From the NCBI GenBank assembly GCA_037176885.1, contig JAWWNJ010000091.1, forward strand, positions 868,001-932,000: a DNA stretch of 64,000 nt. Reading direction: 5' to 3'. This DNA comes from Favolaschia claudopus. Taxonomy: Eukaryota; Basidiomycota; Agaricomycetes; Agaricales; Mycenaceae. This document shows positions 1-12,357 of the stretch, piece after piece (within the stretch, counting starts at the first letter, position 1; each line of letters begins with the position of its first letter). Both the position numbers and the translations under genes were made by a program. Below the pieces are notes generated by a model, which made no database searches, had not been told where the DNA came from, and was given only the letters and a program-made list of their open reading frames with translations.

Positions 1-3000
1 GGTTCGCGCCAGGGGCGAGAATGGTAGTGATTCCCGCGCGATGCGCTGCAAGGATCTTCTCCTTCAAGCCGCCAACAGGCAACACCTGCCCGACGAGGGA
101 GATTTCTCCAGTCATCGCTGCATAGCATGGTTAGTAGCACATAGGAAGATGCACTGGGGCGGCTCACCGATGTCAGGACTGATTTTAGTTTTTGTAAAAA
201 GTGAAACGAAGGCTGAGAGGATCGCCGTGCCCGCAGAGGGTCCTTCCTTTCCGATGCTCCCCTCCGGCATGTGTACGTGGATATCGCGCGAATCGAGGAA
301 CGATTCGCCGTTGACCGCTGTGATGCCCAGTTCTTGCGCATGACTCTTGACCCAGCTCAAACTGATGTGCGCGCTCTCACGGATTACCTCGCCAAGCTTT
401 CCTGTGAGCTGCAACCCACCCTTACCCGGCATACTCTAGCGAGATCCCGATTAGTTCTGCTCTTCGCATAGCAAGATTAGAAAACACGCACGATGGCTTC
501 CACAGGCATCACAGCTCCCGAACCATTTCCGAGGTATCCCAATCCTGTGCTAACGCCCGGAGGCGGGGCGTGCACATACATCCTGTCTTTCTGGTATACG
601 GGCGGCCCGACATAGTCCTTGAGATTTTCGCGAGTGATGCGTACGTGTACGGTCTCCGGAATGGGGAGCGGTTTGCGTTCCAGTGTCGTTACAGGTTTGC
701 GCTCAACCGCAGCAGAGTCAGCGTTGTCCGAAGGGGTCGCCGTTGAGGAAGTACTCTCCGCAGTGATCTCGGCGGACACAGGCTCGTTGCTGGGCGGTTC
801 CTGCGACTCAACAGAGGCAACTGCGGGTGACTCAGCTGGCGCGGGTTCGGGGAATACATCTTCGCCCAAGTCTTGCACGAGACGGAGAGCAGCCTTGCGG
901 TAAATCTAATAACAAGTCAGTGTAGTTGGTCGTCAGACGCAACAGACGCTTATTTACCTTCTCGATATGCTTCTTCAAATTTCTTACACCGCTTTCGCGA
1001 CAGTAATATTTGATGAGTACTTCGACCGCACGTTCATCAAGCAGCACGTCCGCGTCCTTCAACCCTGACGCGTCCTTGGCTTGAGGGCCAAGGTAGCGGC
1101 TCGCAATCTGCGCCTTCTCCTCCGACACATATCCGCTCACTTCAAGGACTTCCATGCGGTCAAGAAGCGGTGCGGGGATCGTGTCAAGGTTGTTCGCAGT
1201 GCACACAAAAAGGACACGCGAAAGATCGACGGGGACGTCCATACTGCGCGACGAGGTGAGTACAAGGTAACCGATTTGGGTAGGAACGACCCACTAATGA
1301 TCCAGGAAGGCGTTGTTCTGCTCGGGATCGAGCATCTCAAGCAGAGCACTTGCAGGATCGCCATTGATTCCTCGCCCAATCTTATCCACCTCGTCGATCA
1401 ACACAAGCGGGTTTTCGGTCCCCACCCTTTTCAATGCTTGTATGATCTTGCCCGGTAGTGCCCCCACATACGTTCGTCTGTGACCCTTGATCTCGGCCAC
1501 GTCTGTTAGTCCACCCACAGAGAACCGGAAAAACTGCCTGTCGAGTGCCCGAGCGATGGACTTTCCGATAGAAGTTTTACCGACACCGGGAGGGCCAACA
1601 AGGCAGACGATTTTTCCTTGAACAGTACCCCGTAATTTACCAACCGCGAGGAACTCAAGGATGCGATCCTTGACGTCTTTGAGCCCGTAGTGATCCTCGT
1701 CGAGTACTGTCTGAGCGTGGGCAATGGAAAAGTTTTCCCGAGAGTGTTGGCCCCATGGGATCTGTTGCGTTGCTTATTGAATACAAACAAAACGAACGTG
1801 AAGGTCTCCATACCTGAGTAAGCCACTCCAAGTAATTCCGTGTGACATTTGCTTCCGATGCGGCGGGCTCGAGCCCTGCAAGCTTGCTCAACTCTTCGTC
1901 AAATACCTTTCTCACTGGCTCAGGCATTCGCAGTGCAGCGGCGCGCTCGCGGAATTTATCCAATAACTTGTCCTTGCCATCAGATTCCATACCCAATTCC
2001 TTCTTGATGCCTTTCAGCTGTTCCATGAGGTAGTACTCTCTTTGCCGTTTCGCGATTTTGCTATCCACGTCCCTCGCTAGTTTACTCTGCAATTGGGCAT
2101 TGATCAATTCCTTCTTGAGCACAAGTAAGGCCTTGCGTAGGCGGTCCGTAACCTCGAGACTTTCAAGCACGTCTTGCAGTTCACGGACCTCTCCAGTCGA
2201 CACCGCGGCGGCAAAGTCGGCGAGTTTGTCCGGTTCATCGAAAATGCTCGAGGTGACCTGGTTCATCGTGAAGTTTGTGATCTGGTCGCGGAACATTGGG
2301 TTGAGCTGGGCGATGTCCTTGAAGACAGAGATAATCTCGCTCATAAACGCGCGGATGTGTTGGTCTTCCTTATCATACGGCAGGGTCGCCAAATTCTCAA
2401 CTGCAACGATAGATATCGGGTGACTGTGAAGGAAAGACGTCTGCACGGGTCCTGGGACGCGGTCAAAATCGGTTGAGAGTGGAAGGGTGAAACTTACCAG
2501 GAGGCGTGACGTTTGCAGGCGCGGGTTCCGGGGACGGGGGTGGAGTAACGGATTGCGGGTCCTCTGGGGATACGGTCTCCACCTTTGCGACACCAGCTTT
2601 GAGTAGCTCTGTGATCATGACGCGTCGGTGCGGGTAGAGCACGGCAGTGAGTCCCTCCTCTGTCTCGTCTTCGCCACGACCTGTGGCAGTGAACACGCTG
2701 GTGATTTGCGCGAACACGCCTACGGGGTGTACTGAGTTAATGTCGGTGATAACGTCGCTGTCCGTGTTCTCGTCCTTGAGCAGGAAAGCGCCGAGATAGG
2801 GTTGTCCTCGTTTGACCATGTCTTTTATTGCTGCGACGACTTCTGGATTTCGAACGACTACTGCCTTGTAGAAGCCGGGGAATAAAGGACGACGGGCGAT
2901 AGGTAGAGCCAACACATGTGGGTAGACCTCGGGCACGGACTGCTTAGCAATCGAGCCCTGGGATGGTGAGGCGGGTGGGTCTTTGGGAGGAGCAGGCGCG

Positions 3001-3332
3001 TCGGAGTTGTCGCCTCCGGAAGATGCTGGAGGTGCAGAGTCGGACGAGGATGAAGAAGATGAAGAGGAGGAGGCCGAGTCCCCGGGCGATTCATCTTCCG
3101 GAGCCTCCAACCTCACATCTTCTGTGGGTGAAGGAATGTCGACCGGCTCATCTGGACCACCCTTTGGGTTTATCCATCTCGGATATTGCACCAAGCGTGT
3201 CGGCTGAGCACCAACCGGTCTAGACAGAGAAAAATGGCGAGACTCGAGGGTGACGCGGCTTGTGCTCGCGACAGACCACCAGCGAGGGGACAGTGAGGCC
3301 GCGCTCCGCAGACTTTGCCCCAGCCGATTCAT
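1..3332 (-). CDS. PIM1: Mitochondrial Lon protease (ATP-dependent, AAA+ serine protease), 3' end outside window
   Basis: Degrades misfolded and oxidised proteins in the mitochondrial matrix. Seen: an Arg/Ser-rich presequence from [10 protein letters not shown], then an acidic, Ser-rich low-complexity stretch, the Lon N-terminal domain ([13 protein letters not shown]) and a coiled linker. The AAA+ module has Walker A GPPGVGKT near 1590-1570 and Walker [13 protein letters not shown] near 1400. The protease domain shows the catalytic serine motif GPSAG near 235 and, at the left edge, GGLKEK with the catalytic lysine. Several short introns interrupt the gene, e.g. around 2410-2490, 1755-1815 and 905-960. 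An upstream in-frame ATG at 3392 would add 20 residues. I prefer 3332 because it directly precedes a typical presequence. Only the last C-terminal residues are missing. The insert between AAA+ and protease domains (about 500-880) is long and Ser/Thr/Pro-rich. Confidence 0.95.
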
Positions 3333-3638
3333 GGCGACCACAGTCGCAATTCTCCAGGCCTTTCGTCCGCGAGGGAAGGACTCAAGAGTCAAGGGTCCTT
3401 TGCTGAGCGAGGCTTAAAAATGAGGATATGAGTAAGGTTGGCGAGCTTATGTGATGTCACTCGGCAAATTTTGGACACGCGTCGCGGTCTTGATGCCAGC
3501 TTTGTGCTCAATTTTCTTCTCAATCGAGTTTCAACGTTGTCAGCTCGTATCATAACTAAGCAAGTGGAAAATGCCCAACAACGCTTTATCCTTAAATTCA
3601 AGGGACATTCATTCAGATGCTACATTCTACAACGTGTA
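3333..3638. other. Intergenic, Lon 5' flank and DLH 3' flank
   Basis: This stretch separates the start of the Lon gene from the end of the dienelactone hydrolase gene, both on the minus strand. It should hold the Lon promoter and the 3' UTR of the hydrolase. I see no convincing coding sequence or repeat. Confidence 0.5.
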
Positions 3639-4742
3639 TTATTTGAGATGGGCCTTGATCCAGGCCAACGAGGTATCAAATGCGCCTTGCTTCGCCGCAA
3701 CCTGTACTGGATCGGACTGAAAACATTGTCAGCTAAGGTAGAAATGCACTTATATCTTCACTCACAGCATTCGCCCGAACCTGCAGCACCAGTGAGCAAC
3801 GTGAATGACGAGAACGTATCAGCAGACATACCGCAAATCCATGCGCGACACCGTCAAATTGTTTTCTCAGATATCCAGGAGGGTATTGGCCGTCAGCCAT
3901 CACAGCGTCAGTCTGAAGAGCAACGTCGGGCGTAAAGCCAGTATCCAGTTCCGCATTGTTAATCTCAATCGGTATATGCGACTGCGCTTTCATGAGTTCG
4001 AAATCGGAAGGAACTTCCAGCAGCGACGGGTGAGCAACTGTGCCGACAGTAACAGTGTTGTTTTGTACCAGCCGCACGGTATAGAGCCCTTTCCGCGTTG
4101 TCAGCATTCCGCACGCTATCGACACAGACGCAACATACCGCCGAAGCAATAGCCAGTGGTCGCAATTTGGTTTATTCCGCGGGATTTGAGGGCGTCGATG
4201 ACCGCCAGAAGGGGAGGCGTGGTTTGAGCTTCGCCGTGGTTTACGATCCATGTGTTGAAGTCTCCGTCCATGGGAATCGCGTCCCCGTTAAGATAGTCGG
4301 GAGCATAGGTCTTGAATCAACTGTCAGTGACATAGCATTCCTTGAGAATCAGGCACTTGCCTGAAAGCCCGCTGCGGCCCACTCATCCGCCTAAGGAAGC
4401 CGACATATAATCTAGCTTTGTTTTGAACAGTACGCGACGAACCAGTAACAGATTGTCGGGTGACGGAAGGCCGAAGACGTCAGTTAACAGCAATACGGCG
4501 GTGGTGGGGTCAAATTTGCGGTTCTTGGGCAACGAAACGTATGTCAAGACGCCATTAATGGTAACGTTCCTGTTGAGCCATGGGCGAGTGTGCTAGAGAT
4601 CAAGGCTGTCGGCGTACCTGCCCTGAGGTTTAGCAGTGGCAGAGGAGTGAGCATGCAGAGCAGGGTCAACAGCTGGCACAACGGCGGCCTGAACTGCTGC
4701 AGCAATGAAAGGCAGGAGCAAAAAGGTCTTCATGATCATGGT
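3639..4742 (-). CDS. Secreted dienelactone hydrolase family protein
   Basis: An alpha/beta hydrolase of the DLH family; these open lactone rings of aromatic-degradation intermediates, but the substrate here is unknown. Splicing gives about 285 residues. The N-terminus MIMKTFLLLPFIAAAVQA is a signal peptide, so the protein is probably secreted. Then follow VLLLTDVFGLP, YAPDYLNGD, the nucleophile motif GYCFGG (catalytic Cys) and VAHGFA carrying the catalytic His near the end. Introns of about 50 nt restore the frame throughout. One, at 4311-4360, is a GC-AG intron with the strong donor CAG/GCAAGT. A second ATG two codons in (4736) could be the real start, because a TATA box lies only 35 bp upstream of the first one. 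The reading frame is intact. Family assignment is firm, substrate is not. Confidence 0.9.
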
Positions 4743-4776
4743 TCGACTCTCACAAACCGTGAAGCTAATGGTGGAG

Positions 4777-4784
4777 CTTTTATA
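4777..4784 (-). promoter_or_regulatory. TATA box of the dienelactone hydrolase gene
   Basis: TATAAAAG on the minus strand, 35-42 bp upstream of the first ATG at 4742. The spacing implies a very short leader. A consensus TATA box fits an inducible or strongly expressed secreted enzyme; that is inference. Confidence 0.6.
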
Positions 4785-5289
4785 CTCGGAAACTTAACCG
4801 AAGATGCGTCAGCCGAGTCATGAACCAGGTGGACCACAGTCGTGTCTTGGCATTGAAGATTGTGAGCATGAGAACGGTGATGAAGACCGAGAACCTCAAG
4901 GGGAAATAAAAAGACACAGAGATTATCACGGAGCGACGCGAATCCAGATGAGAAAAACCAATGAGATAGGATTGGTTGAAGCTATTTGAAGCTTTGCAGA
5001 TATTTTCACAGTGCACTTGCAGTGCACCGAGATTGTTCCATCCGAACTTTGAAAGTACCAACCAAGTGCTGGCTGGGAATTGAAGAGCAGGGTGAACGTG
5101 GGAAATTGCTTGCGATGTTTGATGCCGTCCACTGCCACTGATTGACAGCCATCGTCAACCGTGAAGCGCGTCGTCATTCTCTCTGACTGTTTGCGAGGGC
5201 AATTGGCCGATTCGCAGTGGGATTTGAGAGGGAAAGGGAGAGCCGCCCAGGGTGGATTGTATACATTGACCCGTTCTACATTGGCCTAG
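4785..5289. other. Divergent intergenic region, DLH / CWH43
   Basis: Two genes point away from each other across this region, so it holds the promoters of both the hydrolase (minus) and CWH43 (plus). Apart from the TATA box next to the hydrolase I see no clear motif and no plausible ORF. Confidence 0.5.
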
Positions 5290-8200
5290 ATGCCACAAAT
5301 TCCTGCCGCTTATATAGCCAGGGCGCACACCGTATTGGGCTCTCTTTCTTTTCTCACCGCATTGTTCCTGGGTTTTCTCTTTCACTACAAGAAGCTATGC
5401 AAGAATGCCGTCGCAACATACCCCGATGAATTTCTCCCCTCGGTATCCGCCACGATTGGAGACTGGTATCCGGAAAGAAACATCTTCCAGCTTCTCATTG
5501 CCTTTACGTCTGGTTTGTAGTCTAAATCTGACAAACAGAGACCTCTTATGCCCTGTGTTCAGGTCCACGACTCGGTCTAGTCGCGTTCGAATACTTTCTT
5601 CATTCAACAAAATCGTCGTCTCAGTTTACCCTGGTCACCTTAACATCAGGACTTTTGCGGACTGTTACTTGTGGTGGTTGGGTCTATATAACATCGAGCG
5701 ATGACGGCGAGGTATGACCACAAGTCTTCCCTCTATTTCGCTTCATCAAGGAATCCAAGGTTCATGATTTCTTCATGATCTCGTATCTCGTCCTCACAAT
5801 ACCCTGGATGTGGGGATGCACGACGTATGCTCCCGATGCGACTCGTAGAAAACGGTCAGTGCCGCCATGCTTTGTACAAGTCGGCGCCTGATTCCGCCTC
5901 CATAGCTTCGCTGTCGCTGCCGTGTAAGAATGCCATCAGATTCATCTGAATTTTCTTTTATGCTTGAGTTGCAGCTTTTTTCTCTCCTTAATTCCGCTTG
6001 TCTACTTCTACCTTCAACACAAGCTTCATAGAGTTCCTGGCGCCTATACCCGCTACAGCTTCTTTGAATGGGGTTTGATAGCACTGGATCTCACGTTCGA
6101 CTCCTTTACAGAGGAAGAGTTCAGATTGAGGAATTTTCAGGTGGGTTGCAGCATCTCTATCTCAACGATGTTGAAGAATTTCTCAGTTTTCCTTTGGCGA
6201 CCCATCTGCCACCATTCAATCTGCGGAGGCAACGTAAGATCTTAGTAACATAGCGCTCAAACCATGTCCGTTCATTCGAACTGCAGGAAACAACAGAAGG
6301 CCCCAACCGAGGAAGTCGAACCAGAGTGAACAGTCTGGAATCCTCGCAATATTGTTGCTAATCCAACTAGAATCCAGATCGAACCATCCAAGGACCCGGT
6401 CGCCGAAGTCAAGGCTCCTGCAAAGCCTCCTATTTCCGCAGTACCTGCGTCTCGCTTTTCAGTCCGACTGGTACTTCCGCCTTTGCTCAAGCCTTCCATA
6501 TCCTTTGTCTCCTCCATCTATCTGTGTGCGTCCTTTTCAACTACTCTCAAAAGCTGCATTCATTTTGGGAACAGCCTACATCTTTTGGTCCATCTTCACG
6601 TCGCTCATCCCCACCCTTTTCTACTTTTCCATCTGGGAGCTTGGAATCGCTGGACACGAACTGGCTCTCCTCAGCACACTTTCGCCTATATTTTTGTCAT
6701 TTAATCCGGTTTTGTCTTGGGCAAAATCACGGGATGGATCAACCACATTGCATATCTTTTCTCTCCTCGCATTGGGCGCGTTCGTCCTCGACAAACCCAT
6801 CCATCGCTTGTGGCTTGTATTCCTGGGTACTTGCGCCGTGATGTGCAACCAAGTCGCTACTTGGGCGACGTCGGACATCGATCAACAGAGTATCGGTGGG
6901 TGGTTCAACGATCCGCTTCTGTTGGATGCTGATACACAACGAGAAAGTCACTGCTTTGGGTTTTCTTCTGTCATCCTTGAGCAAGCATGCGAATCATACC
7001 AACAACCCAGTTTGGCCCCTCGTTAATTCGGAGTCTGGAGGTTATAACAAGATTGGAATTGTCTTGGCGGTTTTGGCCATCTATGAACACCATATACGGC
7101 GCCCAACGATATCTGCACATGCAAAAGAAACTCAAAACACCAACCCCCCACAGGCGCAAGAAGACACGACGCAGGGTCACTGGTTGGCAGGGGCTGTCCC
7201 ACTCGGCAGCCTCATCTTCATACTCCACAATCTCTTGTCAGACTCTAGCACGCTCATAGCATGGAACTGGACCGGTTACCAGGATTATCAGCCGCGTGGC
7301 CCCATGCCTCATCTCCACGGCTCGCTCACTTTTGCTGCTCAACTGTTTGGCCTCTTTCTAGCGCTCACGTCCGTAAACCACGATTCGACTGACGTATTGG
7401 CGCACCCGCTCTGGTTTACCTACGGAAGTGCAGCGACAATCGTTCTCTACGCATATAGCGATTGGTTGGGTTACTTCGGTGGCTTAAATCTCGCTGTATT
7501 CATCACTTCTATCATCCCTATTGTCTTGAAGCAAGCGTCAGCTGCGTCTGGGAGAACCTGGCAGTCGACTGGAAAGGTTTACTTCACAGCTATGCTCGTT
7601 TATTGCTTGCTGGCATTGTCCAGTACTTGGACCGTTGCGTATGCGTTTGTGTGCGTATGCCAATCCTCTGTTAGAGCCATCACTCATATGCATCGACAGC
7701 CCCGGAGGCATATATTTACGTGAAAGAACAGACATGTGAGTGAGCCGTTCAGTCATAGCTACGCTGGGACTGATTTTGCGTGCAGCGTACTGGTGGCGCA
7801 GATGGCTTGCCTATCACTCGCTTTCAGGTGGCCGGGTCTCAAACTGTCTCGCTCCACCGAATCAAAGAGTTCAGTATCCTCCAACTTTGTTTCTTACTCT
7901 CGGGGTGCCATAGCCTGCTTTGCCTTCTTCTCGTTCGCGACTTCGGTGTATCGAATATCATCGAGGTTCCCTCAGCCTTTCAAGCCTGGGCCTAGAATAC
8001 TCACTGCAGGTATATGGACCATTCATTTCGGACTCGACAACCAAGGTCGGGATAGCCAGAGGCTTGTTCGCAACGTAGTGCGGTCGGTCCAAATTTTCCT
8101 GCCGAAGTTCAAGTTTCACTCTGTTCTGATCCTTGGTTTAGGGACATGGAGCTCGACGTAATCGGCCTCTTAGAGACAGACTTGAATGCAAGTTAATTTT

Positions 8201-9239
8201 CTGACCTGTGCAACATAGCACTCAAATCATACTTCAGCGCGTGGTTTTCGGCGAGCGTGATTTGTACGTGGGTTCAGTTTCATCGGGTTCAGGGCTGATA
8301 CCGCAACAGAACACGGGTCATAGTCGAAGAAATGGGATACGTGAGTTCTGTCAAGTACGCTTGGGTTCGCGCTAAATAGAGCATCAGTACGTCGATATCG
8401 GCCCAGGACCTGCTTCCCATACTTGGGGATGTGTTCTGCTATCCAAAGTCTGTCTCGATTAGATGCAATGCTCATTACTTAGACGTATCAACAGTTCCCG
8501 ATCATAAATTCGACCCACCATCTCCTTCCCTCCCCGGGTGGAGAGCTCGCTCCCGCGATTGAAGCCGTACTCGACGTCTGGGGAACCCCTGTTACTGTCG
8601 TGGTAGCGCACAACGGACAAGAGGAAGATCCCCTTGATCGAGAACTCCAAAGCACTGAACTTGCCAGAATCATGGCTGCTTCCTATCCTCGACCCGTACT
8701 ATTTCTGGGCTACGTGGTTTCGAAACCCCATGCGCCAAGACCTGCCCCGTACGAGATACTCGTCCAGGACGGACGAGTATTTGACATTGACAAAGATGAC
8801 TTTGATCGCTGGTTCGTATCTCAGCTCTTACTTTCTCATCACCGAGAGCGCATGTATCCTCATCTTCGTCAGGTGCGAATACATTCTCTATAGGGGGATG
8901 TACAGGACGTCGTACGCCCGGATATCCCGAGGTAAGGTAACGGACACCGAGCTTCAAATAGGCCAATTCGTACTTCCTCCTTACGGTACGACGGTTGTGG
9001 ACGATTCTGAGGGGGCTCGATATCTCCGGTCTCAAAAGGAAGACATGCCGGAGCACCATGTCAGTATCCCTTACACCATTCGAATGACTAGGCTGACCGC
9101 CAGTTCGCCGCAGTGGTTCACGATGGAGTACTATGACTACCATCCCAACAACAAAGCGAAGGGTGGCCATGCATATCATGTCTTTGGCACTCCCCTGTAT
9201 TATAAGATTCCACCCAGTCCATCAAAAGGTGGGCTGTGA
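5290..9239 (+). CDS. CWH43: Cwh43: PGAP2/Frag1 domain fused to membrane region and C-terminal endo/exonuclease/phosphatase-like domain
   Basis: Acts in the ER on GPI-anchored proteins, exchanging the lipid moiety for ceramide (known for yeast Cwh43). Seen: an N-terminal PGAP2/Frag1 domain with a first membrane helix (VLGSLSFLTALFLGFLF) and the conserved patch ATIGDWYPERNIFQ; a central polytopic region with ALGAFVLDKPIHRLW; and a C-terminal endonuclease/exonuclease/phosphatase-like domain with VVAHNGQEEDPLDRELQS, KPHAPRPAPYEILVQDG, ILYRGMYRTSYARISRG and GGHAYHVFGTPLYY. More than ten short introns are needed. I checked the first five and all restore the frame. The last residues are uncertain: stopping at 9239 retains PSPSKGGL, but a donor GTGGGC at about 9230 could splice onward. 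Converges on AP-3 beta. Confidence 0.92.
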
Positions 9240-9526
9240 TCCCTGTTGCACACAACCTTGACACGACTGCAAACAGAAAATTGAGAGATGCTCGTTAGGG
9301 ATCACATCTTCGATCCTCTGCTCTCGGAGAGCGACTCCGGAGGCAGCAGTGCTGCCTGAATGAAACTACCCGCCCATCTTGCATATTACAGTTGTTGCAT
9401 CTTGCTCAATTAGCAGCGCGTATGTTCTTCTGTAGAGTGAATGTAACTTACTATCTGTCGCCTACCTCTTCGGATCCAGCTTTATCCAGTGTTTTCGTGA
9501 TTTTGTGTGTATACAAATCTAGGTAT

Positions 9527-12225
9527 TTACCTGTGACTCCGCTGCTCTTCGGTCTCGTCCTCCTCCTCCTCTTCATCGGATTCTTCTTCACTATCTTCCG
9601 CATCTTCTGCCTCCGATTCACCATCTTCTTCCTCCTCTGAACCGTCGCTTTCGTCGTCCGCACCATTGTCATCGGCGTAAAACGCGTCAAGGTCTATATA
9701 CTGGGTCTTGTTTGCTCCGGTCGGTGAACCGCCCGACGGCGACAAGACGACCGGAGAAGCCAAACCCTTTGCACGGGAGATGTGAGGAGTAGAAGAAGAA
9801 ACTGAGGTTGGTGGAGGTGGCGGCGGAGGGGCGTCGTCTGGGGAGTCCCGTAGGGAAGATTCCACCCCTCTCTCTAACCAGTCCGGAAGAATGGAATCGC
9901 CGTGCATAGGCTTTTGGGTGATCATGCCCAAAGAGCCTAATATGGCGGATCTGGGATCTGGAAAAGGTGTTGAAAAACATAACTCGACGCAAGCAGGGGA
10001 GGATTATTACCGAAAGCGTCTTCGGTGTCCGCTACTCCAATCTTCCCCTCAAACAGTACAAGCCGTACTTGTTCTCTTCTCAGTACAACACCACCGCGGC
10101 TCTCTTGATCGGGATCTTTGAGCCCTACAACTTCAGATAAAGCCAATCCTGAGAGTAGGCTTGTGATCGACCTGGCGCGATCTCGAACGTCATAATTCAG
10201 ATCGAACTTTGCCAGCGAGAACACGTATCCGCTGATGAGAGACAAATTTCTATCCGAAGGGCAGAGAACGAGAAGCTTGGCAGCCAGAGTGATTATTTGA
10301 AGCTTGGCCAATGGTGACTCGGCCGAGAAACTTTTCGCTGCTTTTCGCAAAATGTCTGGGGCCCATTCCACCACGCCCTCTGGGCCCTTAGTGGGCTCAT
10401 TAGATGCAGAATACTGACCAACGAGCCACAGAACACACGCCCGAGCTTGAGCGTGTCGTATGTCATCTATTCGACGTGCTAGTTGTTCGATGATCTTCAG
10501 AGGTGATTGTTGCGCAGTCGCGGCAACAGATGCAAAGGGGGAAGATGAGGCAGCCGTAAGCTGAGATTGCACAAGATATTTGAGGACCATCACAGCGCTG
10601 CTGACGACCGCATCTGCGAACTATTGAACGAACATGGTGGGTGAGCAAATACGTAGCGTACCACGTTGGCTCTTTATCATGGTAATCAAGGCAGTCAAAC
10701 ATTGTTGAGTGCACTCCGGGATAGAGTGTGCACATCTGCCGATGGCGCGTATAACCTCGGAGACAACTTGGTCGTCGGGATCATCAGCGCAGTCCTGTTT
10801 TCGTTACTTAGACCTGCTCATGAATACAATGGCAACTCGTGTATGTACTTACGATGAATTCCCTCAAAATGGCCTGGTGGGTCTCGAAATTGGCCAGTAA
10901 GAGGAGGACCTTGATCTTGTCTTGTTTTACTTGACGAAAGTCGTCGGTCCGGATGAGAAATTGATGGTAGAAGGGCGAAAAGAGGCTCTGGAGACATAAA
11001 TCAGTATGTGTACCAAGTTTAGCAGAGATGGTGTACATGATTTGAATGAGAGAGCGCATGAACGTATGCGATCACGACGCGCTCAACTTCCTTCGAGGTA
11101 TGTAGAAGCCGGAGGAGGGGCTGCACCAATCGCGAATGATACGAGGGAGGACCCGTATAGTAGAAAACTCGAGCAGCGGCAAGCACCACCTGTGCAAAAG
11201 TCAACTTCTATGACGATAATCAGACAATTTTTACAAACCGCAGGATTCCGGCTCTGGAACAAGGGCTCCGCAGACGTAAGAAGAAATTTGACGTCGTTGT
11301 CGATCTCGTCCTCAGTTGGTCTCGGTAGCATGGTTCGTGCGTAGCGCAAAAGCAGGTTAAGGAGATCAATCTGCCCCCATTCGTCGACGTCAACCAGTAT
11401 CCTGCAGAGGCGGCGATATTGCTGGTGTAGCATGTCGAGACGTGTCGGACATACAGCTTCAAAGGCCACCGCAACACTGCCGATAGAAAGAGGAGAGCGA
11501 TCGCGTAGGAGAGACGAGATAATCTCGGTCAGGGCGGGAAGATGGCTCGAATCCAGCCTACACACTGCAGTTCAGCGAATGAAGAGCATTCAAGAACAGG
11601 CATATACGCACTCATAACATTTGGGAATTGCGAACGCTGCAGCTTTCCTTACGTACGGGCTCATATCTGCTGCACACTTCTTTATGGCCAGAACGACAAT
11701 GCTGCCAATCATAGGTACTTTGATCCCGCTCAGGACGCGCAGGGCCATGGCACGGATGAGAGGATTGTGGTCGGTCAAATCCTTCTGGAAAGTGTTGATA
11801 GATAGAAGGGCTAGATCTGGTTCGTGTTCCGCGTATCGCAATAGATATATGTAGACTAATTTGCGAATCTCCAGGTTCTGTGAGGCGACATTCTTGACGA
11901 CTTGAGCGAAATATTCCGATACATTACGCCCTTTGGAAATGAGCTGCAACAAGTTGTAGATTCAAAGTCGCCCAAGATTCCCAACGATTCCTACCGCTAC
12001 GAGACGCTTCATGGCATCGAGTTTTTCCCTGTCGCTGGACGAATCAAGTTGGTTGCGAATATTCTTCCCCTTGTCGTCCGGCTCGAGATATAGAGAGGAA
12101 CCACGGGTTATAGCAAGATCGCGAGTGTGCTCCGAGAAAGACTCCTGCAGCCGTTGCCCCAAGCGGGATGCATTTTCTGTAATGGTCCGTGACGCGCTTT
12201 CAAGAGAGAGCGCTGCCATCGCCAA
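9527..12225 (-). CDS. APL6: AP-3 complex beta subunit
   Basis: Large adaptin of the AP-3 coat, which sorts cargo from late Golgi/endosomes to the vacuole. Seen: the adaptin_N HEAT-repeat trunk, e.g. [41 protein letters not shown] and [18 protein letters not shown] near the N-terminus, then [15 protein letters not shown] and [18 protein letters not shown]. The protein ends in a Pro-rich then extremely acidic Ser/Glu/Asp hinge (9530-9690), as usual for fungal AP-3 beta, which lacks a well-conserved ear. Splicing at about 11950-12000 joins KRLVA to [12 protein letters not shown] in frame. Two start ATGs (12225, 12219) are equivalent. Length is about 700 residues, slightly short for the family. 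Confidence 0.93.
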
Positions 12226-12357
12226 CGAGCAACGCCAGAACTAGAATGACGTTGGGTGGCTGTGCCGACCCTTCCAATTATCAAGAAATTCGCGGAGAAC
12301 AAATTCAAAAAATACAGCAATATGTTAAGTTTACATCTATATCAAGCACTAGAGTCC

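Noticed and set aside
3639..4742. Pseudogene call for the dienelactone hydrolase because of in-frame stops
   Set aside because: All stops fall in introns; splicing restores a complete protein with its catalytic Cys and His.
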